Shown one piece after another: positions 23,430 through 33,689 of a DNA stretch of 64,000 bases. The DNA is taken from positions 45,153,763 through 45,217,762 of the forward strand of contig OW679202.1 in NCBI GenBank assembly GCA_940337035.1, written 5' to 3'. Position 1 is the first letter of the stretch, and each line of letters opens with the position of its first letter. Under the pieces are notes generated by a model, which saw only the letters and a list, made by a program, of their open reading frames with translations, was not told where the DNA came from and searched no databases. The position numbers and the translations under genes were made by a program. Source of the stretch: Agriotes lineatus (taxonomy: Eukaryota > Arthropoda > Insecta > Coleoptera > Elateridae).

Positions 23430-24250
23430 TTATGGGCGACTTCAACGCCAAATTGAGCAAGAAACAGCAAAGTAAAGATAGTGTAAGAAAATTCAATTGC
23501 GGTGAATGAAAACTAGAGGAACGACATTAATTAATTTCTTGAAGAGTAAAGGAACCTATATACCATGGACACATTCTTTGACAAAAACATGGATGAAACG
23601 GTGAAACGAAGAATGAAATAGACCTTACATATAATAATAGTAGACACATATATTTGTTACCATGTAACAATTCTTAATCATTTTACAATTGGAAGTGACC
23701 ATGAGACAGTGAGAATGAAATAGATACAAACAAAAATTTGAAAGAGCTAAGATATTCAGGAAGAGAACTCGAATAGACGCAAAGATAGTAAAAGAAAGAA
23801 ATACAATGTATCAGAAGGAACTTGAAACAAAAGTAGAACAAGATGGAAATGTATCTTTAAACAGTCCAGATAAAATCAGAAAAATAATTACTACATATGT
23901 CGAAATAAATAATCTAAATATTGATACGCGAAGACAAGAGAAAATAACGAAGACCATTGAAGAAAACAAAAATATGAAATGGAAACCAGTAGACGATTAT
24001 ACATACAAACAGGCAAGGTGGAAAGTTTAAAAGAAAGAGAAAGGTTATTAAATTTAGAGGAGAGTTTTGCAAAGATCTGTAAAAATCAAAAATAAAACCG
24101 AATGCGACAAGTGAAAAGTTTGAGCAAAAAATTATCATTGTAATTTCAGAAGAGTTACTTGAAATAAAAAAAGAGCGAATATTGAATAAAAATATAGACA
24201 AATGACGAAAGTGATCTCTTAATAGAAACTATCAGATTGTAAATCAGCAA
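23430..24250 (+). pseudogene. LINE endonuclease end and linker (+)
   Basis: Shows IMGDFNAKLSKKQQ (about 23430), an apurinic-endonuclease-like motif. It is followed by KNEIDLTYNNSRHIY and the catalytic GSDHETVRMK (GSDH codons at 23691-23702), then a lysine-rich linker including KELETKVEQDGN and ITKTIEENKNMKWKPVDDYT (23806-24030). The endonuclease nicks the target for primed reverse transcription. Both the upstream part of the domain and the RT are missing. Stops and frameshifts separate the blocks. It is of the RTE-like/insect endonuclease-RT style. Confidence 0.78.
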
Positions 24251-24640
24251 AAAATTGGATAATTGTGACCGCCTACAATCTACGATAGCTCTATATCTTG
24301 CATTCGTAGCTCATCAAAAATAATTTGATGGTGTTTAACACTGGGCAGTAGAAACACATTTGGATGCTGTATCATAATACCTATGTAGTAACTCAATTTT
24401 AAAAAGATCTCTCTTAATATTAAGGTATGAGTCCCAGTATGAATATATGAGAGGAAGAACAAAAGTCACAGCCATAAAAACCTAGGTGATTGATATAAAG
24501 TTGAAATGACTGGCTCATAAAGCAATAGACTTAGATAAGCATCATACGTCAGCGATGACCATGAATTGCTTAAAGAGAGAGGGGAGGCCCCAACTGGGAT
24601 GGAGTGATGAGGAGGCCTCAACTGGGATGTGGCGATGATA
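24251..24640. repeat. Spacer ending in a 28-bp tandem duplication
   Basis: Mostly unassigned. GGAGGCCCCAACTGGGATGG… (24583-24610) is repeated head-to-tail at 24611-24638 with 24 of 28 bases alike by eye. It directly precedes the Jockey-like LINE. Confidence 0.55.
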
Positions 24641-26765
24641 TATGACAAATAGTAGGTTTCGTATAACTAGAACAGCACGCATTGAACACATAACGGCTAA
24701 AACTTCGTTCAACTTTATAGAATTCATGATGCGGCACGACGTAGATATAGCATGTATCACAGCGACTCAGTTTATCGGCACAGAAAACTTCAGAATCCCT
24801 GGATATCACGTGTACAGGAAAGACAGAGTGATCTCCAAAATATAGAACTTATTGCTTATGAAAAATAATAGCACTTTAATGTTCATGTCAGCATACAAAC
24901 CATCAAATCAACGGCTTCTTGAAGATGAAATTGGCAAACTTTTCAATAGTGAGGAGCCCACACTACTCTTGGGATACCTAAATACAAAGAACATCATATG
25001 GGGATGCCGAACTAGTATTCCTGACGGAATTAGGTTACATAATATTATGGACGGCCACGGTGTTCCAATAACAGCCCCCACCATGCATATAGCGCAGATT
25101 ATCGACCAGACATTTTAAATGTAATATTACATAAAAACTTTACTACCAAACAGTAACATTTTAACTAGACTCGGACTATCCACCAGTAATTATCAGCTTT
25201 TACAACACCCCACAAACAACACCTTTAGCCCCTAAACTAGCCTACGGAAAAACAGACTGGAAAAATGTCCAATCAACCCTTGATCAGAAACTGAGACGGA
25301 TAGGGCCATTTGAAGCAACCCCGGATATAGAAGATGCAGTTCGACAGTGCACATTTGCAATACAAGAAAGTATACAGAAATCTACCACACCATGGAAACA
25401 CAAGAAAGTTGCTGACCATGCTAGAACACCCAACCACATACTAAACCTAATTAAACTGAAGAATATGTACAGAAGGGAATGGCAGAGATCTGGTTTACCA
25501 TATCTTAAAGCACTATATAACCATCCATGTCATTTAGTAAAGCAAGAGCTAGACAGATTAAGATCCTAAGGTACAGTTCCTATCTTGAATATATACTACC
25601 CCGCGATCCATTTATGTAGTTGCCCACCAAAGCACTGTTAAGACAACCGAACGTAATCTATCCGATGGTAGCTAATAACTCCACATACTCTTCCGAAGAC
25701 AAAAAAGCAAATTTATTAGCAACGCATCTCGAACAGGTGTGTATACCGAATATAAAACATGACAAACACTTCGGGTATCAGGTAACAAATACAATTGCCA
25801 ATTTCCAGCTACAAGGTGACGCAGCAATAGTCCCCCATCTGCCCAAGAACTGAAATCCTATATAGATCTACTACCCAAACGTAAGACTCCCGGGCCCGGT
25901 CTAATAACTAATGAAATATTAAAGTACTTTACCCTCAAGACGTTGGCTTACTTAACCACAATATGCAATGACTGTTTCAGACTAGGACATTTCCCGACTC
26001 CCTCGAGAACTGCAATTATACTAACCATTTATAAAGTAGGAGAACCCAGACAGCTACAGACCTATCAGTCTCTTATCAACTTTGGCAAAACACCTTGAAA
26101 ATGAAATATGTACTAGACTAGAAGATTACTTACTGCAAAATGACACAATTTCTCCTCATCAATTTGAGTTTCTAACTGTTCACTCAACCTCTCACCAAAT
26201 GCTTAGAAATAGAAGTAAAGCAATTGAAAAAAGGGTTCGAAGAAAAAAAAAATACACTGGGATTGTGTTCATGGATTTGAAAAGAGCGTTCGACAAGGTG
26301 TGGCACGACGGACTCCTTTACAAAATAATACATCTAAACAAGCTACATAAGCAAGATCACTCACTGTTTCCTGACCAATAGAACATTTACATCCAGGATT
26401 AACTCAACATTATCCAGTACTTAACCTATAAAGGCAGGAGTGTCCCAGGGTAGCATATTAGGACCAACTTTATTTAATCTCTTCGTTCACGATCTGCCCA
26501 CAGATATCAACACAACACTAGCCATGTATGTCGATGACACACAGCTTCAGTGCCGAAACAGCAATTAAACACTTCCAAAACTCTATAAATATGACGTGTG
26601 AATGGTTCCAGAAATGAAAAATCAAAATAAATTCCGACAAATGACAAACGAAACTGTTTACCCTCAAACGATACGTCCAACTTACAAAAATGAAAATAAA
26701 TAATAATGAAATAGGATGGAACCTAAAGGATTCAGTTTTCTCACGTTTCAAGAAGAGCACCCACT
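24641..26765 (+). pseudogene. Jockey-like LINE ORF2 relic: endonuclease plus reverse transcriptase
   Basis: Endonuclease blocks are FMMRHDVDIACIT, FRIPGYHVYRKDR (24642-24845), SAYKPSNQRLLEDEI, LLLGYLNTKNIIWGCR and RPDIL (24852-25120). RT blocks follow: LPKRKTPGPGLITNEIL (about 25870), VFMDLKRAFDKVWHDGLLYK (about 26268), AGVSQGSILGPTLFNLFVHD (about 26434) and AMYVDDTQL (catalytic box, 26524-26550). This order and the G-SQGS-LGP signature are Jockey-clade. The endonuclease GD.N motif is GYLN. Many stops and shifts make it inactive. The relic is nearly complete in domain order and so is one of the better references in the window; it lacks ORF1. Confidence 0.88.
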
Positions 26766-26840
26766 AATTCATTCCTATTTTGTGGTCGAAAATTTCTACC
26801 ATATATTCTTTTAACCATCTTTCTTAATTATTTTCGATCT

Positions 26841-26854
26841 TGTGTGAGTCGTGG
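26841..26854 (+). repeat. 14-bp target-site duplication, left copy
   Basis: TGTGTGAGTCGTGG, repeated exactly at 28050-28063. It brackets the LINE at 26855-28049. Confidence 0.88.
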
Positions 26855-28049
26855 GAATTGGGAAAATAGGGAATTATCAAGCAGGCTTCCGTAAAGGCAG
26901 ATCAACAGTAGACCACATATTTATGCTCAAGCAAATCCTAGAAAAAACATGGGAAAATATATAGAAACACACCATCTGTTTATTGATTTTAAATCAGCAT
27001 ATGATAGCATCAACCGACAAGAATTATATGCAGCCATGAACATGCTAGGTATCAGCAAACATCTTATCAGACTTACAGAACTAACTATGAAGTAGGTGAT
27101 ATGTCAAGTTAAAGTTCAAAATGAACTATCGGAGCCATTCTCCTCTGATAAAGGACTTAGACAAGGAGACGTCCTGTCCTGTTTACTCTTCAACATAGCA
27201 CTTGAAACTGTAATAAGAAAGTCGAGAATACAAACAAAAGGAACTATATTCAATAGATCAACACAAATAATCGCCTACGCCGACGATCTTGACATTATCG
27301 GTAGATCAAAGCAGAACGTGAAAGACGCTTTTATAGCACTTGAAAATGCAGCAAAAACAATGGGCCTAATAATAAACCAGGACAAAACGAAATACATGTG
27401 TATAAACAAACAAAGCAGACAGCGCACACCAAACCAAATCCTAGAAATAAACAACTACAAATTTAAACAATGCAAGGAATTTATATATCTGGGTGTTTTA
27501 ATTAACAGTGCTAATAATAATAGTGATGAAGTGAAAAGACGCATAACCTTAGCTAATAAGGCATTCTACGGACTTAAAACACAGCTGCAAACAAAGCATC
27601 TTGCAAGAAAAACTAAATGCAGAATCTATAAAACTCTAATCCGCCCAGTATTAATGTATGGGTCGAAAGCATGGACAATGACTAAGAAAAATATCAATGA
27701 TATCGGGTGCTTTGAAAGGAAAATTCTACGGCGAATACTTGGGCATATTAAAGAAAATAACAAATGGTGAAGCTGTTACAACTTTGAGTTATACCAGCTA
27801 TTCAAGGAACCAGATATAATCTCATCAATAAAAGCAGCAAGAATACAGTGGCTAGGACACATAATGCGAATGGAAGATGACACACCACGAAAGAAGGTAT
27901 TCCTAAGCGAGCCAGAAGGCAGCAGACCTACGAACACTGGGAGTACAGCAATGGTGGACTAAAACAAAAAACAGAAAGGAGTGGAGAAAGGTGGGGGAGC
28001 AGGCCAGGGCCCACAAGGGGCTATAGCGCGAAGGATGTATGTATGTATG
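26855..28049 (+). mobile_element. 5'-truncated LINE with intact target-site duplications
   Basis: 1195 bp between two exact TGTGTGAGTCGTGG copies. It begins inside the RT (NYQAGFRKGRSTVDHIF) and runs through HLFIDFKSAYDSINRQELYA, KGLRQGDVLSCLLFNIALE and AYADDLDIIG. It then shows EFIYLGVLIN, YGSKAWTMTKKN and ARIQWLGHIMRMEDD, ending at ARAHKGL with a (TGTA)n tail at about 28034-28049. Three defects are visible: a frameshift near 26950, a stop at 27093 and one near 27768. 5' truncation, a simple-repeat tail and a duplication are what target-primed reverse transcription leaves. This is among the least decayed LINEs here. Confidence 0.92.
27096..27770 (+). pseudogene. RT palm-to-C-terminus frame of the truncated LINE
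   Basis: The 224-codon frame holds KGLRQGDVLSCLLFNIALE near residue 20, the catalytic AYADDLDIIG near 60, INQDKTKYMC near 95, EFIYLGVLIN near 130 and YGSKAWTMTKKN near 190. It is cut at both ends by stop codons relative to the neighbouring homologous blocks. The YADD box is intact, but without the first palm aspartate in the same frame it cannot make an enzyme. Confidence 0.88.
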
Positions 28050-28063
28050 TGTGTGAGTCGTGG
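28050..28063 (+). repeat. 14-bp target-site duplication, right copy
   Basis: Exact copy of 26841-26854. It follows directly on the (TGTA)n tail, so the exact border is ambiguous by a base or two. Confidence 0.85.
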
Positions 28064-28210
28064 CTCCTAGAACGCCAATTAATGGTTTCAATAGTATTCG
28101 CTTCAAACCAGTTTCGAATAATTATTACAGTATGAATTGGACAGTTATATTGCTGAAATGTGAAGTTCTTATTTGGGAAAATGTTTCGTAACCCAAGGCA
28201 ACATATGATT

Positions 28211-28741
28211 TTATAAAATCTTCTTCTTCTTCTTTATCTTCTCCGTTGTACCTTTATGGTGTCGGGGTTGTGAGCCATTTTTTGAAGTTCTGTCTATCTT
28301 GGGCGAGAATTCGTAACTGATGTACGTACGTCCTCGTTTGCTGGCCGCCTCTCGGACATTCTCTTCCCATTTCGTTCTTGGTTGTCCCTTTGCTCGTTTA
28401 CCTTCGCGTCTCATGTTAAAAGTATTATAGGGATATCTTTCGTTATTCATTCTTAGTAGCTGACCGTACCATTGTAGTTGTCTTTTTTCTATTTCGCTGA
28501 CAGCTGGTTCAACTCTGTGATCTTGTGGTTGTCGTCCTGGTCTGAATGCCCCTTGTTCTTCCTCAATTTTGTTCTCAGCTTCCGCCCTTAGTTGTTTTTC
28601 GATTATTCTGAAGTATATTTTTAAGGCTACCACCGACAGGCAGATGGCCCTGTAGTTGTCGCAGTTAGTTGAGTCACTTTTTTTGTATATCGGGACTATG
28701 ATATTCTGTTTCCATTCTTCTGGAATTTTGCTATGCGCCAT
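28211..28741 (-). pseudogene. Fused LINE frame: RT fingers joined to C-terminal domain
   Basis: A 176-codon open frame. Residues about 1-70 are RT fingers (EEWKQNIIVPIYKKSD, NYRAICLSVVALK, EEEQGAFRPGR). From about residue 72 on (PQDHRVEPAVSEIEKRQLQW) it is the post-RT domain ending in KKKKKIL from the GAA tail. The expected palm and thumb are absent. The frame runs through the joint without a stop, so the deletion either preceded decay or was favoured by chance. No enzyme function is possible. Confidence 0.85.
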
Positions 28742-29758
28742 GCTTGTTTATAGATTCTCGTTAACCATTTTACTACAGCTTGTCCGCCTTTCTTTAATAG
28801 TTCAGGGGCTATTTCATCCATTCCCGCTGATTTTCCATTCTTGGTTTTCTTCAGTGCGTTAACTACTTCTTCTTCCGTTATCGCTACCTCCTCTTCTTTT
28901 TCTATGTGTATTTCGTTGCTTATGTCTTGATTTATTCTTTCATTTGTTTGTCTTTCCATTTCATCTTCGAATTTTCCTGCATGGTGTTCTTTCCAGGTCT
29001 CTAGTATGTTTTTATTTTCGGTTTGTAGCTCTCCTCTTTTATTTTTACGTTTCTCATCTGGTTAGATCGGTTCCCTTTGAGTCTCTTTACCACGTTCCAG
29101 AATTGTTTTTGGTTTTCAATGTAGTTTTCTTCTATTTTCTGACCGAATTCTGCCCACGTTTCCCTTTTCGCCTGTTTTATTTCTTCTTTGACTTCGTTTC
29201 TTTTCTCGTTATATATTCTTCTATCCGATGCTCTACCTGTTCTCAAGTATGTTTTCCAAGCCTCCTTTTTTGTTTTTACTGTTACTTTGACTTGGTCGTT
29301 CCACCATTTTGTTTTTTTCTTATATTCTCCTTTCACTGTTTTGACGCCACACACTTCTTTTGCAGTATTTGATATGATTTGTTTAAAAATTTCCCATCTT
29401 CTATTTATATCTATATTTTCTATCAATTCTGTATCTAGTTCTTCTTCTTTACTGTTTAGTTTTTCTGTTAGTTTAGTTTCCTATTCTTGTTGTTTCGCAG
29501 GGTCTTCTAGTGCCTCTATCTTTATTTTTGTGTATGATCTGGGGGGTTCTTTCAATGGTTTTCGTATGTTCGTGTCCATTATAACTAATCTGTGATATGT
29601 ATTTAACTCTGCCCCTCTTATTGCTTTTACATCATTTACTGCATACCTTAGATTTCTGGTATAAGTTATGTACTCAATCATGCTTTTGCGTCCTAATTCT
29701 GGGGCTTCAAAGGTTATTTTGTGGATTGTTCTGTGATTAAACCATGTATTTCCTATGA
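28220..29758 (-). mobile_element. Internally deleted LINE (-) with 13-bp target-site duplications
   Basis: Bracketed by perfect 13-bp GATTTTATAAAAT copies at 28207-28219 and 29759-29771. Read on minus from 29758: endonuclease end (SMIEYITYTRNL, RGAELNTYHRLVIMD, where the catalytic SDH has become TYH), linker (TKWWNDQVKVTVKTKKEAW, YNEKRNEVKEEIKQAKRETW), fingers (KKTKNGKSAGMDEIAPELL, PIYKKSDSTNCDNYRAICL) and EEEQGAFRPGR. The text then passes straight into a C-terminal domain (AVSEIEKRQLQWYGQLLRM, KGQPRTKWEENVREAA) and a (GAA)n tail next to the duplication. The palm, including the YADD block, is missing within an open frame, so the deletion is internal and in-frame. Confidence 0.93.
29001..29426 (-). 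pseudogene. LINE endonuclease-RT linker frame
   Basis: A 141-codon minus frame, Lys/Glu-rich and probably helical, with TKWWNDQVKVTV, YNEKRNEVKEEIKQAKRETW and FWNVVKRLKGNRSNQ. This linker is diagnostic for the insect endonuclease-RT LINE family also seen at 12.1-14.2 kb. The long plus-strand frames over the same bases are shadows. Confidence 0.83.
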
Positions 29759-29771
29759 GATTTTATAAAAT

Positions 29772-30083
29772 GTTTCTGTATATTAAAGCTTTCAAGTACC
29801 CAACGGGCTATGGAACGTCGGATGCTGCGAATAAATTTAAAAGACCGCAAAAAAAATGGAGTGGCCATGTAATAAGAACACGAGATGGTAGATGGACCAG
29901 AAAACTTGTGGAGTGGCGGCCTAGAACAAGAAAAAAAAGTACTGGCAGACCAAAGACACGCTGGAGAGATGATTTGAAGAAAGTCGCAGGAATTAAATGG
30001 ATGACAGCAGCTCAAAACAGAAATGAATGGAATATAATGGGAAAGGCCTACGTCCAGCAGTGGTCTGATATAGGATCATTTTA
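29772..30083 (+). pseudogene. RTE-like LINE 3' end (+), internally deleted
   Basis: The C-terminal region reads MERRMLRINLKDR, then WSGHVIRTRDGRWTRKL, GRPKTRWRDDLKKVAGIKW and MGKAYVQQWSDIGSF, with a stop at 30082. It parallels the end of the LINE at 2-1902 (RRLLGLTLIDRKTN … GRPQQRWYDDLKRVAGLNW). Relative to that copy about 30 codons are missing between NLKDR and KWSGHV. The MERRM reading is in a different frame from the rest. Its start is close to the right duplication of the minus LINE, so that LINE landed at or near its left edge. Confidence 0.82.
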
Positions 30084-30259
30084 ATTGTAAATATTAACCC
30101 AGTGAAACTCTCTTCTATAGTCCAAGCCCATTCACACTAATCTACGCTCGATAAGTATCGAAAACATATCTTTCATCAATGCTTGCATTCCTATAGACTT
30201 TAATATAGCTATTATTTGTTAACTCAAATACCTATTTGTCTGTAAAAATAACATTGTGC

Positions 30260-30510
30260 TAATAATCCATGTCTCGATTAATTCCTAGAGAAATTGTTGA
30301 ACGCGATCCTGTAAAGCAGGTATTACAGCAGTTATTGCAATTTCAAAAGGGTTGTCTCTGAAAAAACGTTACTATAGCAGCAACTTTTCTTTATTTTTAA
30401 AATTGTGTTCTTATTTAAATTCACATCATTAGCTGTGGCTCGTATTGTCCATCCTTCCTCCAGTAACCCAATTATGCGAGCTCTTAATACAAAATTTAAC
30501 GCCACATGCA
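30260..30510 (-). pseudogene. Possible Tc1-like transposase DNA-binding fragment (-)
   Basis: Minus-strand reading shows RARIIGLLEEGWTIRATA followed by NLNKNTILKIKK at about 30390-30490. This has the spacing of the first helix-turn-helix of Tc1-like transposases (…GLxExGxSxRxIA…). Downstream text is stopped and frameshifted and no catalytic triad is present. Identity is plausible, not certain. Confidence 0.45.
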
Positions 30511-31319
30511 TTTCAATGAGATATATTAATTATAACGACATTTATGAAAAATATTTTGACATTTGATTGACACATATTTTAAAGTCCAATCTAGGTAGCA
30601 TTAAAACTGTTTTTCTATATATTTTTGCAATCAACTGTACACTACATTGAAATTTGGGCAAGTTTCATAGATATTTTTGCTCCAAGTTCAGCGACCTAAT
30701 AGCTCGTATCAAGATTAATCAAAACAAAAGAAAATAACAAACATTAAGATATATTAACTTAGACCTATGTAAACTAAAACTGATAACTAAATTCTTAGTT
30801 CCTTGCTTCCACAGTATCGGTCTCCAAGTTCTTGAATTTTTTTATTAATAACAGCGAGATGCTTTGAGCAATTTGATTGATATTTGGTATTTGAGGTATT
30901 TATATCAGCAAATGATGTTAACTGTTACAATTCCTGTGCAAGTTTGCAATTTGCGACTACTTTTTAATTAATTTGTTTGGAAAATTTTAGTTGTTTAACC
31001 GAAGGATGCGAAAATTTAATTTATAATTCTATATCTCTTATTGGGTTTTAATATATATATAACCACAGGCTCTAAAAGAGGTTCATATAATAATGTAGCT
31101 GCCAGTAACAAAGTACCCTCAACGAATACAACAATTTTATGAAAAGAGCGATCTAAAATATACCTCAATTTAATATAAAAGAACGTTTTCCGTAGGTGGG
31201 AATTATACGAACTGGTTTTTTATAACCGAACTTAACATTAATTTCTATGGCAACGGCATGCTTTTGTGTAAGTATTTGTTTTATGCATGGGAATCTACCT
31301 AAAAGCATCCCTTGCTTTA
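30511..31319. other. AT-rich spacer, nothing recognised
   Basis: Low-complexity AT-rich sequence including a TATATATATA run near 31050. Confidence 0.45.
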
Positions 31320-32545
31320 ATGAAAAAGAGGAGAATATAAAAATATGGGTAGATTTCTTCCAAAAATTACTTAATACGGCAACAGAAGGAACAGAAGTTA
31401 ATCAGAACAGCATCACTGTAGAGATACCGGATATGCAGATAGATGAACCCAGTTATGACGAGGTAGTTCGAGCAATTCGAGAACTTAAACACAATAAAGC
31501 CCCGGGTCACGACGGAATTACGGCAAAATTCATTAAAAATGGAGCACAGGAATGGTATGGTGCAGTGAGGAGAAGTCGGTATATTGGAACATAGCCATTA
31601 TGCAACCAGTCTACAAAAAATATGACAGAGCCAAATATGAAAACTATACTGGCATATCCCCGTTAAGCATTACATATAAGAGATTAACCAAAATCATTTT
31701 ATATAGGCTGACGCCATACACAGAAGATACCATTAGCGACTAGCGGTGTAGATTTCGGCACACAAGAGCTACTGCCGACCATATAATTGTTCTTAGAAAT
31801 ATTATGGAGAAATGGTGTAAGTATAACCTAACATTACATTAGATATTCTTGGACTTTAGACACTATCGCAAGTGTCAATAGGAGCAAGTAATTCAAAACA
31901 CCAAGACTAGAATTAAAATACAAAACAATTAACAGAAAGCTTTGATATAAACACTGGTCTAGGTCAAGGAGATATAATATCTACCCAGTTGTTTAACACA
32001 TGCATGGAAAAAATCGTCAGAGATATCCAACTAAGTCCAGGTGGAATCGAGAGAAAACTGATATAAAGATTTACTGGTTTGGATGAAGAAGCACAAAGCG
32101 CTAGTCTAACCATTGATGATAAGAAAACAAAATATCTGAAAAACACTAAAGAAGACCATAGATACGATAATTTCAACAAGTACGCCGACAGAAGTTTTGC
32201 CAGTTAGTGAATTCAAATACCTTGGATCCAATATAAATGAAAAGAATTAAAGCCGGCATATATCAAAGCTCGATTGACTGCAAACAGATGTTATTAGTTA
32301 TTATGCCTTTAACAATCTATTCAGGTCATCATTAGTCTCCCTCGAAACTGAATGCAGTTGTATCGAACCGTCATTCGCCCAGTCGTCATGCATGGAGCAA
32401 AAACGCGGGTCCTGACTAAGGCCGATGAAAATGCCCTGACCACCTGTGAGACAGAAGTGCCAAGGAAAACCTATATGCCAGTACGGAAAACAGGGAAATG
32501 GTGAATCACAAATAATGCAGAACTGTATACTAACTACCGGACTAA

Positions 32546-33124
32546 GGCTGAAAACACATGAAGCGGTTCACGCCGAGTCGGCAGCCGCCGGCGATAAAAC
32601 ACACGAGTCGGCGCCCAGTCGGCAGCCGATTCGACGGCCGCCTGCGATAAAACACACGAGTCGTCTAAAAAGTCGCCGCGATAAACATAACGATGACATG
32701 TTGCCAGTATTCCTATTGAAGACAATGGATTCGTTTTCGTTTTATTTTATTTGCATAATCAACATGCTGCATATCCCATATGGCTGGTCTTGCCTGGATT
32801 TCCATTATTAATTTTTCTGTTTCGATATTGGAACACATATTTACCACTAAAATTAAATTAGTACATATATAACCTTCAAAACAAATGATCAGTCAGATAC
32901 TACTCATCTAAGTAAAATATTTTGATATATGACAAAGATATTTGACAACCGCGCCTGATACTCACCGCCTTGAAACCGCTTGTTGTGTGTACAGTCATAA
33001 GATAGCACAGACTTGAGGGTACGCTCGAAGCGATAAGAAAACCGTTTTGTCCGCTTTAAATACATAGAATCATGGGCAGAGTCGGCTGCCGACTCGGCGT
33101 GAACCGCTTCGTGTGTTTTCAGCC
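32546..33124 (-). mobile_element. Harbinger-like MITE copy A with MADF fragment
   Basis: Ends read GGCTGAAAACACATGAAGCG and (inverted) GGCTGAAAACACACGAAGCG. It is flanked by TAA at 32543-32545 and TTA at 33125-33127 (one mismatch; the LINE frame says the original was TTA). It is the reverse-complement orientation of copy B. Its left subterminal region holds CGATAAAACACACGAGTCG twice (32592 and 32645), a tandem duplication of about 53 bp. Internally on the minus strand it carries a short open frame matching the start of a MADF domain. It lacks a block of about 85 bp found in copy B. Confidence 0.88.
32665..32860 (-). pseudogene. Truncated MADF-domain frame in MITE copy A
   Basis: The minus-strand frame starts at an ATG near 32837 and reads IETEKLIMEIQARPAIWDMQ then HVDYANKIKRKR. 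It ends in a stop a few codons later. The spacing of L-I-x-E-x-x-x-x-P-x-x-W-D and H-x-D-Y-x-N-x-x-x-K is that of the N-terminal half of the MADF (Myb/SANT-like) DNA-binding domain. PIF/Harbinger elements often encode such a Myb/MADF protein beside their transposase. Confidence 0.7.
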
Positions 33125-33277
33125 TTAGTCACTGAAATAAAACGAGCAATACTAAGATAAATAGGACACTTAGGCTGAAAACACACGAAGCGGTTCACGC
33201 CGAGTCGGCGGCCGAGTCGGCAGCCGACTCTGCCCATGATTTTATGTATTTAAAGCGGACAAAACAGACGCTGCGTC

Positions 33278-33360
33278 AAGAAGCGCGTACGCCGCGCGTA
33301 CGCTGAACGTACGCCGAGCGCACGCCGACCGTACGCTCATCCAGAACAAGTGCCGAGCGC
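33278..33360 (+). repeat. CGTACGC short-repeat block inside MITE copy B
   Basis: GCGCGTACGCCGCGCGTACG is followed by further CGTACGC/CGCACGCC units about every 10-13 bp (at least four CGTACG hits). It is strongly GC- and CpG-rich against the AT-rich window. It is absent from copy A, whose sequence passes directly from CGGACAAAAC to GGTTTTC (inverted). It may be a subterminal protein-binding array lost by deletion in copy A. Confidence 0.7.
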
Positions 33361-33563
33361 GGTTTTCTTATCGCTTCGAGCGTACCCTCAAGTCTGTACT
33401 ATCTTATGACTGTACACGACAAGCGGTTTCAAAGCGGTGAGTATCAGGCGCGGTTGTCAAATATCTTTGTCGTATATGACAATATTTTACTTAGATGAGT
33501 AGTATCTGGCCGATCATTTGTTTTGAAGGTTATATATGTACTAATTTAATTTTAGTGGTAAAT

Positions 33564-33689
33564 ATGTGTTCCAATATCGAAACAAAAAAATTAATAATGG
33601 AAATCCAGGCAAGACCAGCCATATGGGATATGCAGCATGTTGATTATGCAAATAAAATAAAACAAAAACGAATCCATGGTCTTCAATAG
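33564..33689 (+). pseudogene. Truncated MADF-domain frame in MITE copy B
   Basis: ATG at 33564, TAG at 33687; 41 codons. It reads IETKKLIMEIQARPAIWDMQ then HVDYANKIKQKR and a stop after GLQ. A full MADF domain is about 80-90 residues, so only the first half remains and the end point is the same in copy A. That shared end means the truncation was already in the amplified parent. Whether the peptide is ever made is unknown. Confidence 0.72.

Noticed and set aside
28944..29595. Two long hydrophobic plus-strand frames (142 and 135 codons) that look like membrane proteins
   Set aside because: They are shadows of the LINE linker on the minus strand (TKWWNDQVKV, YNEKRNEVKEE).
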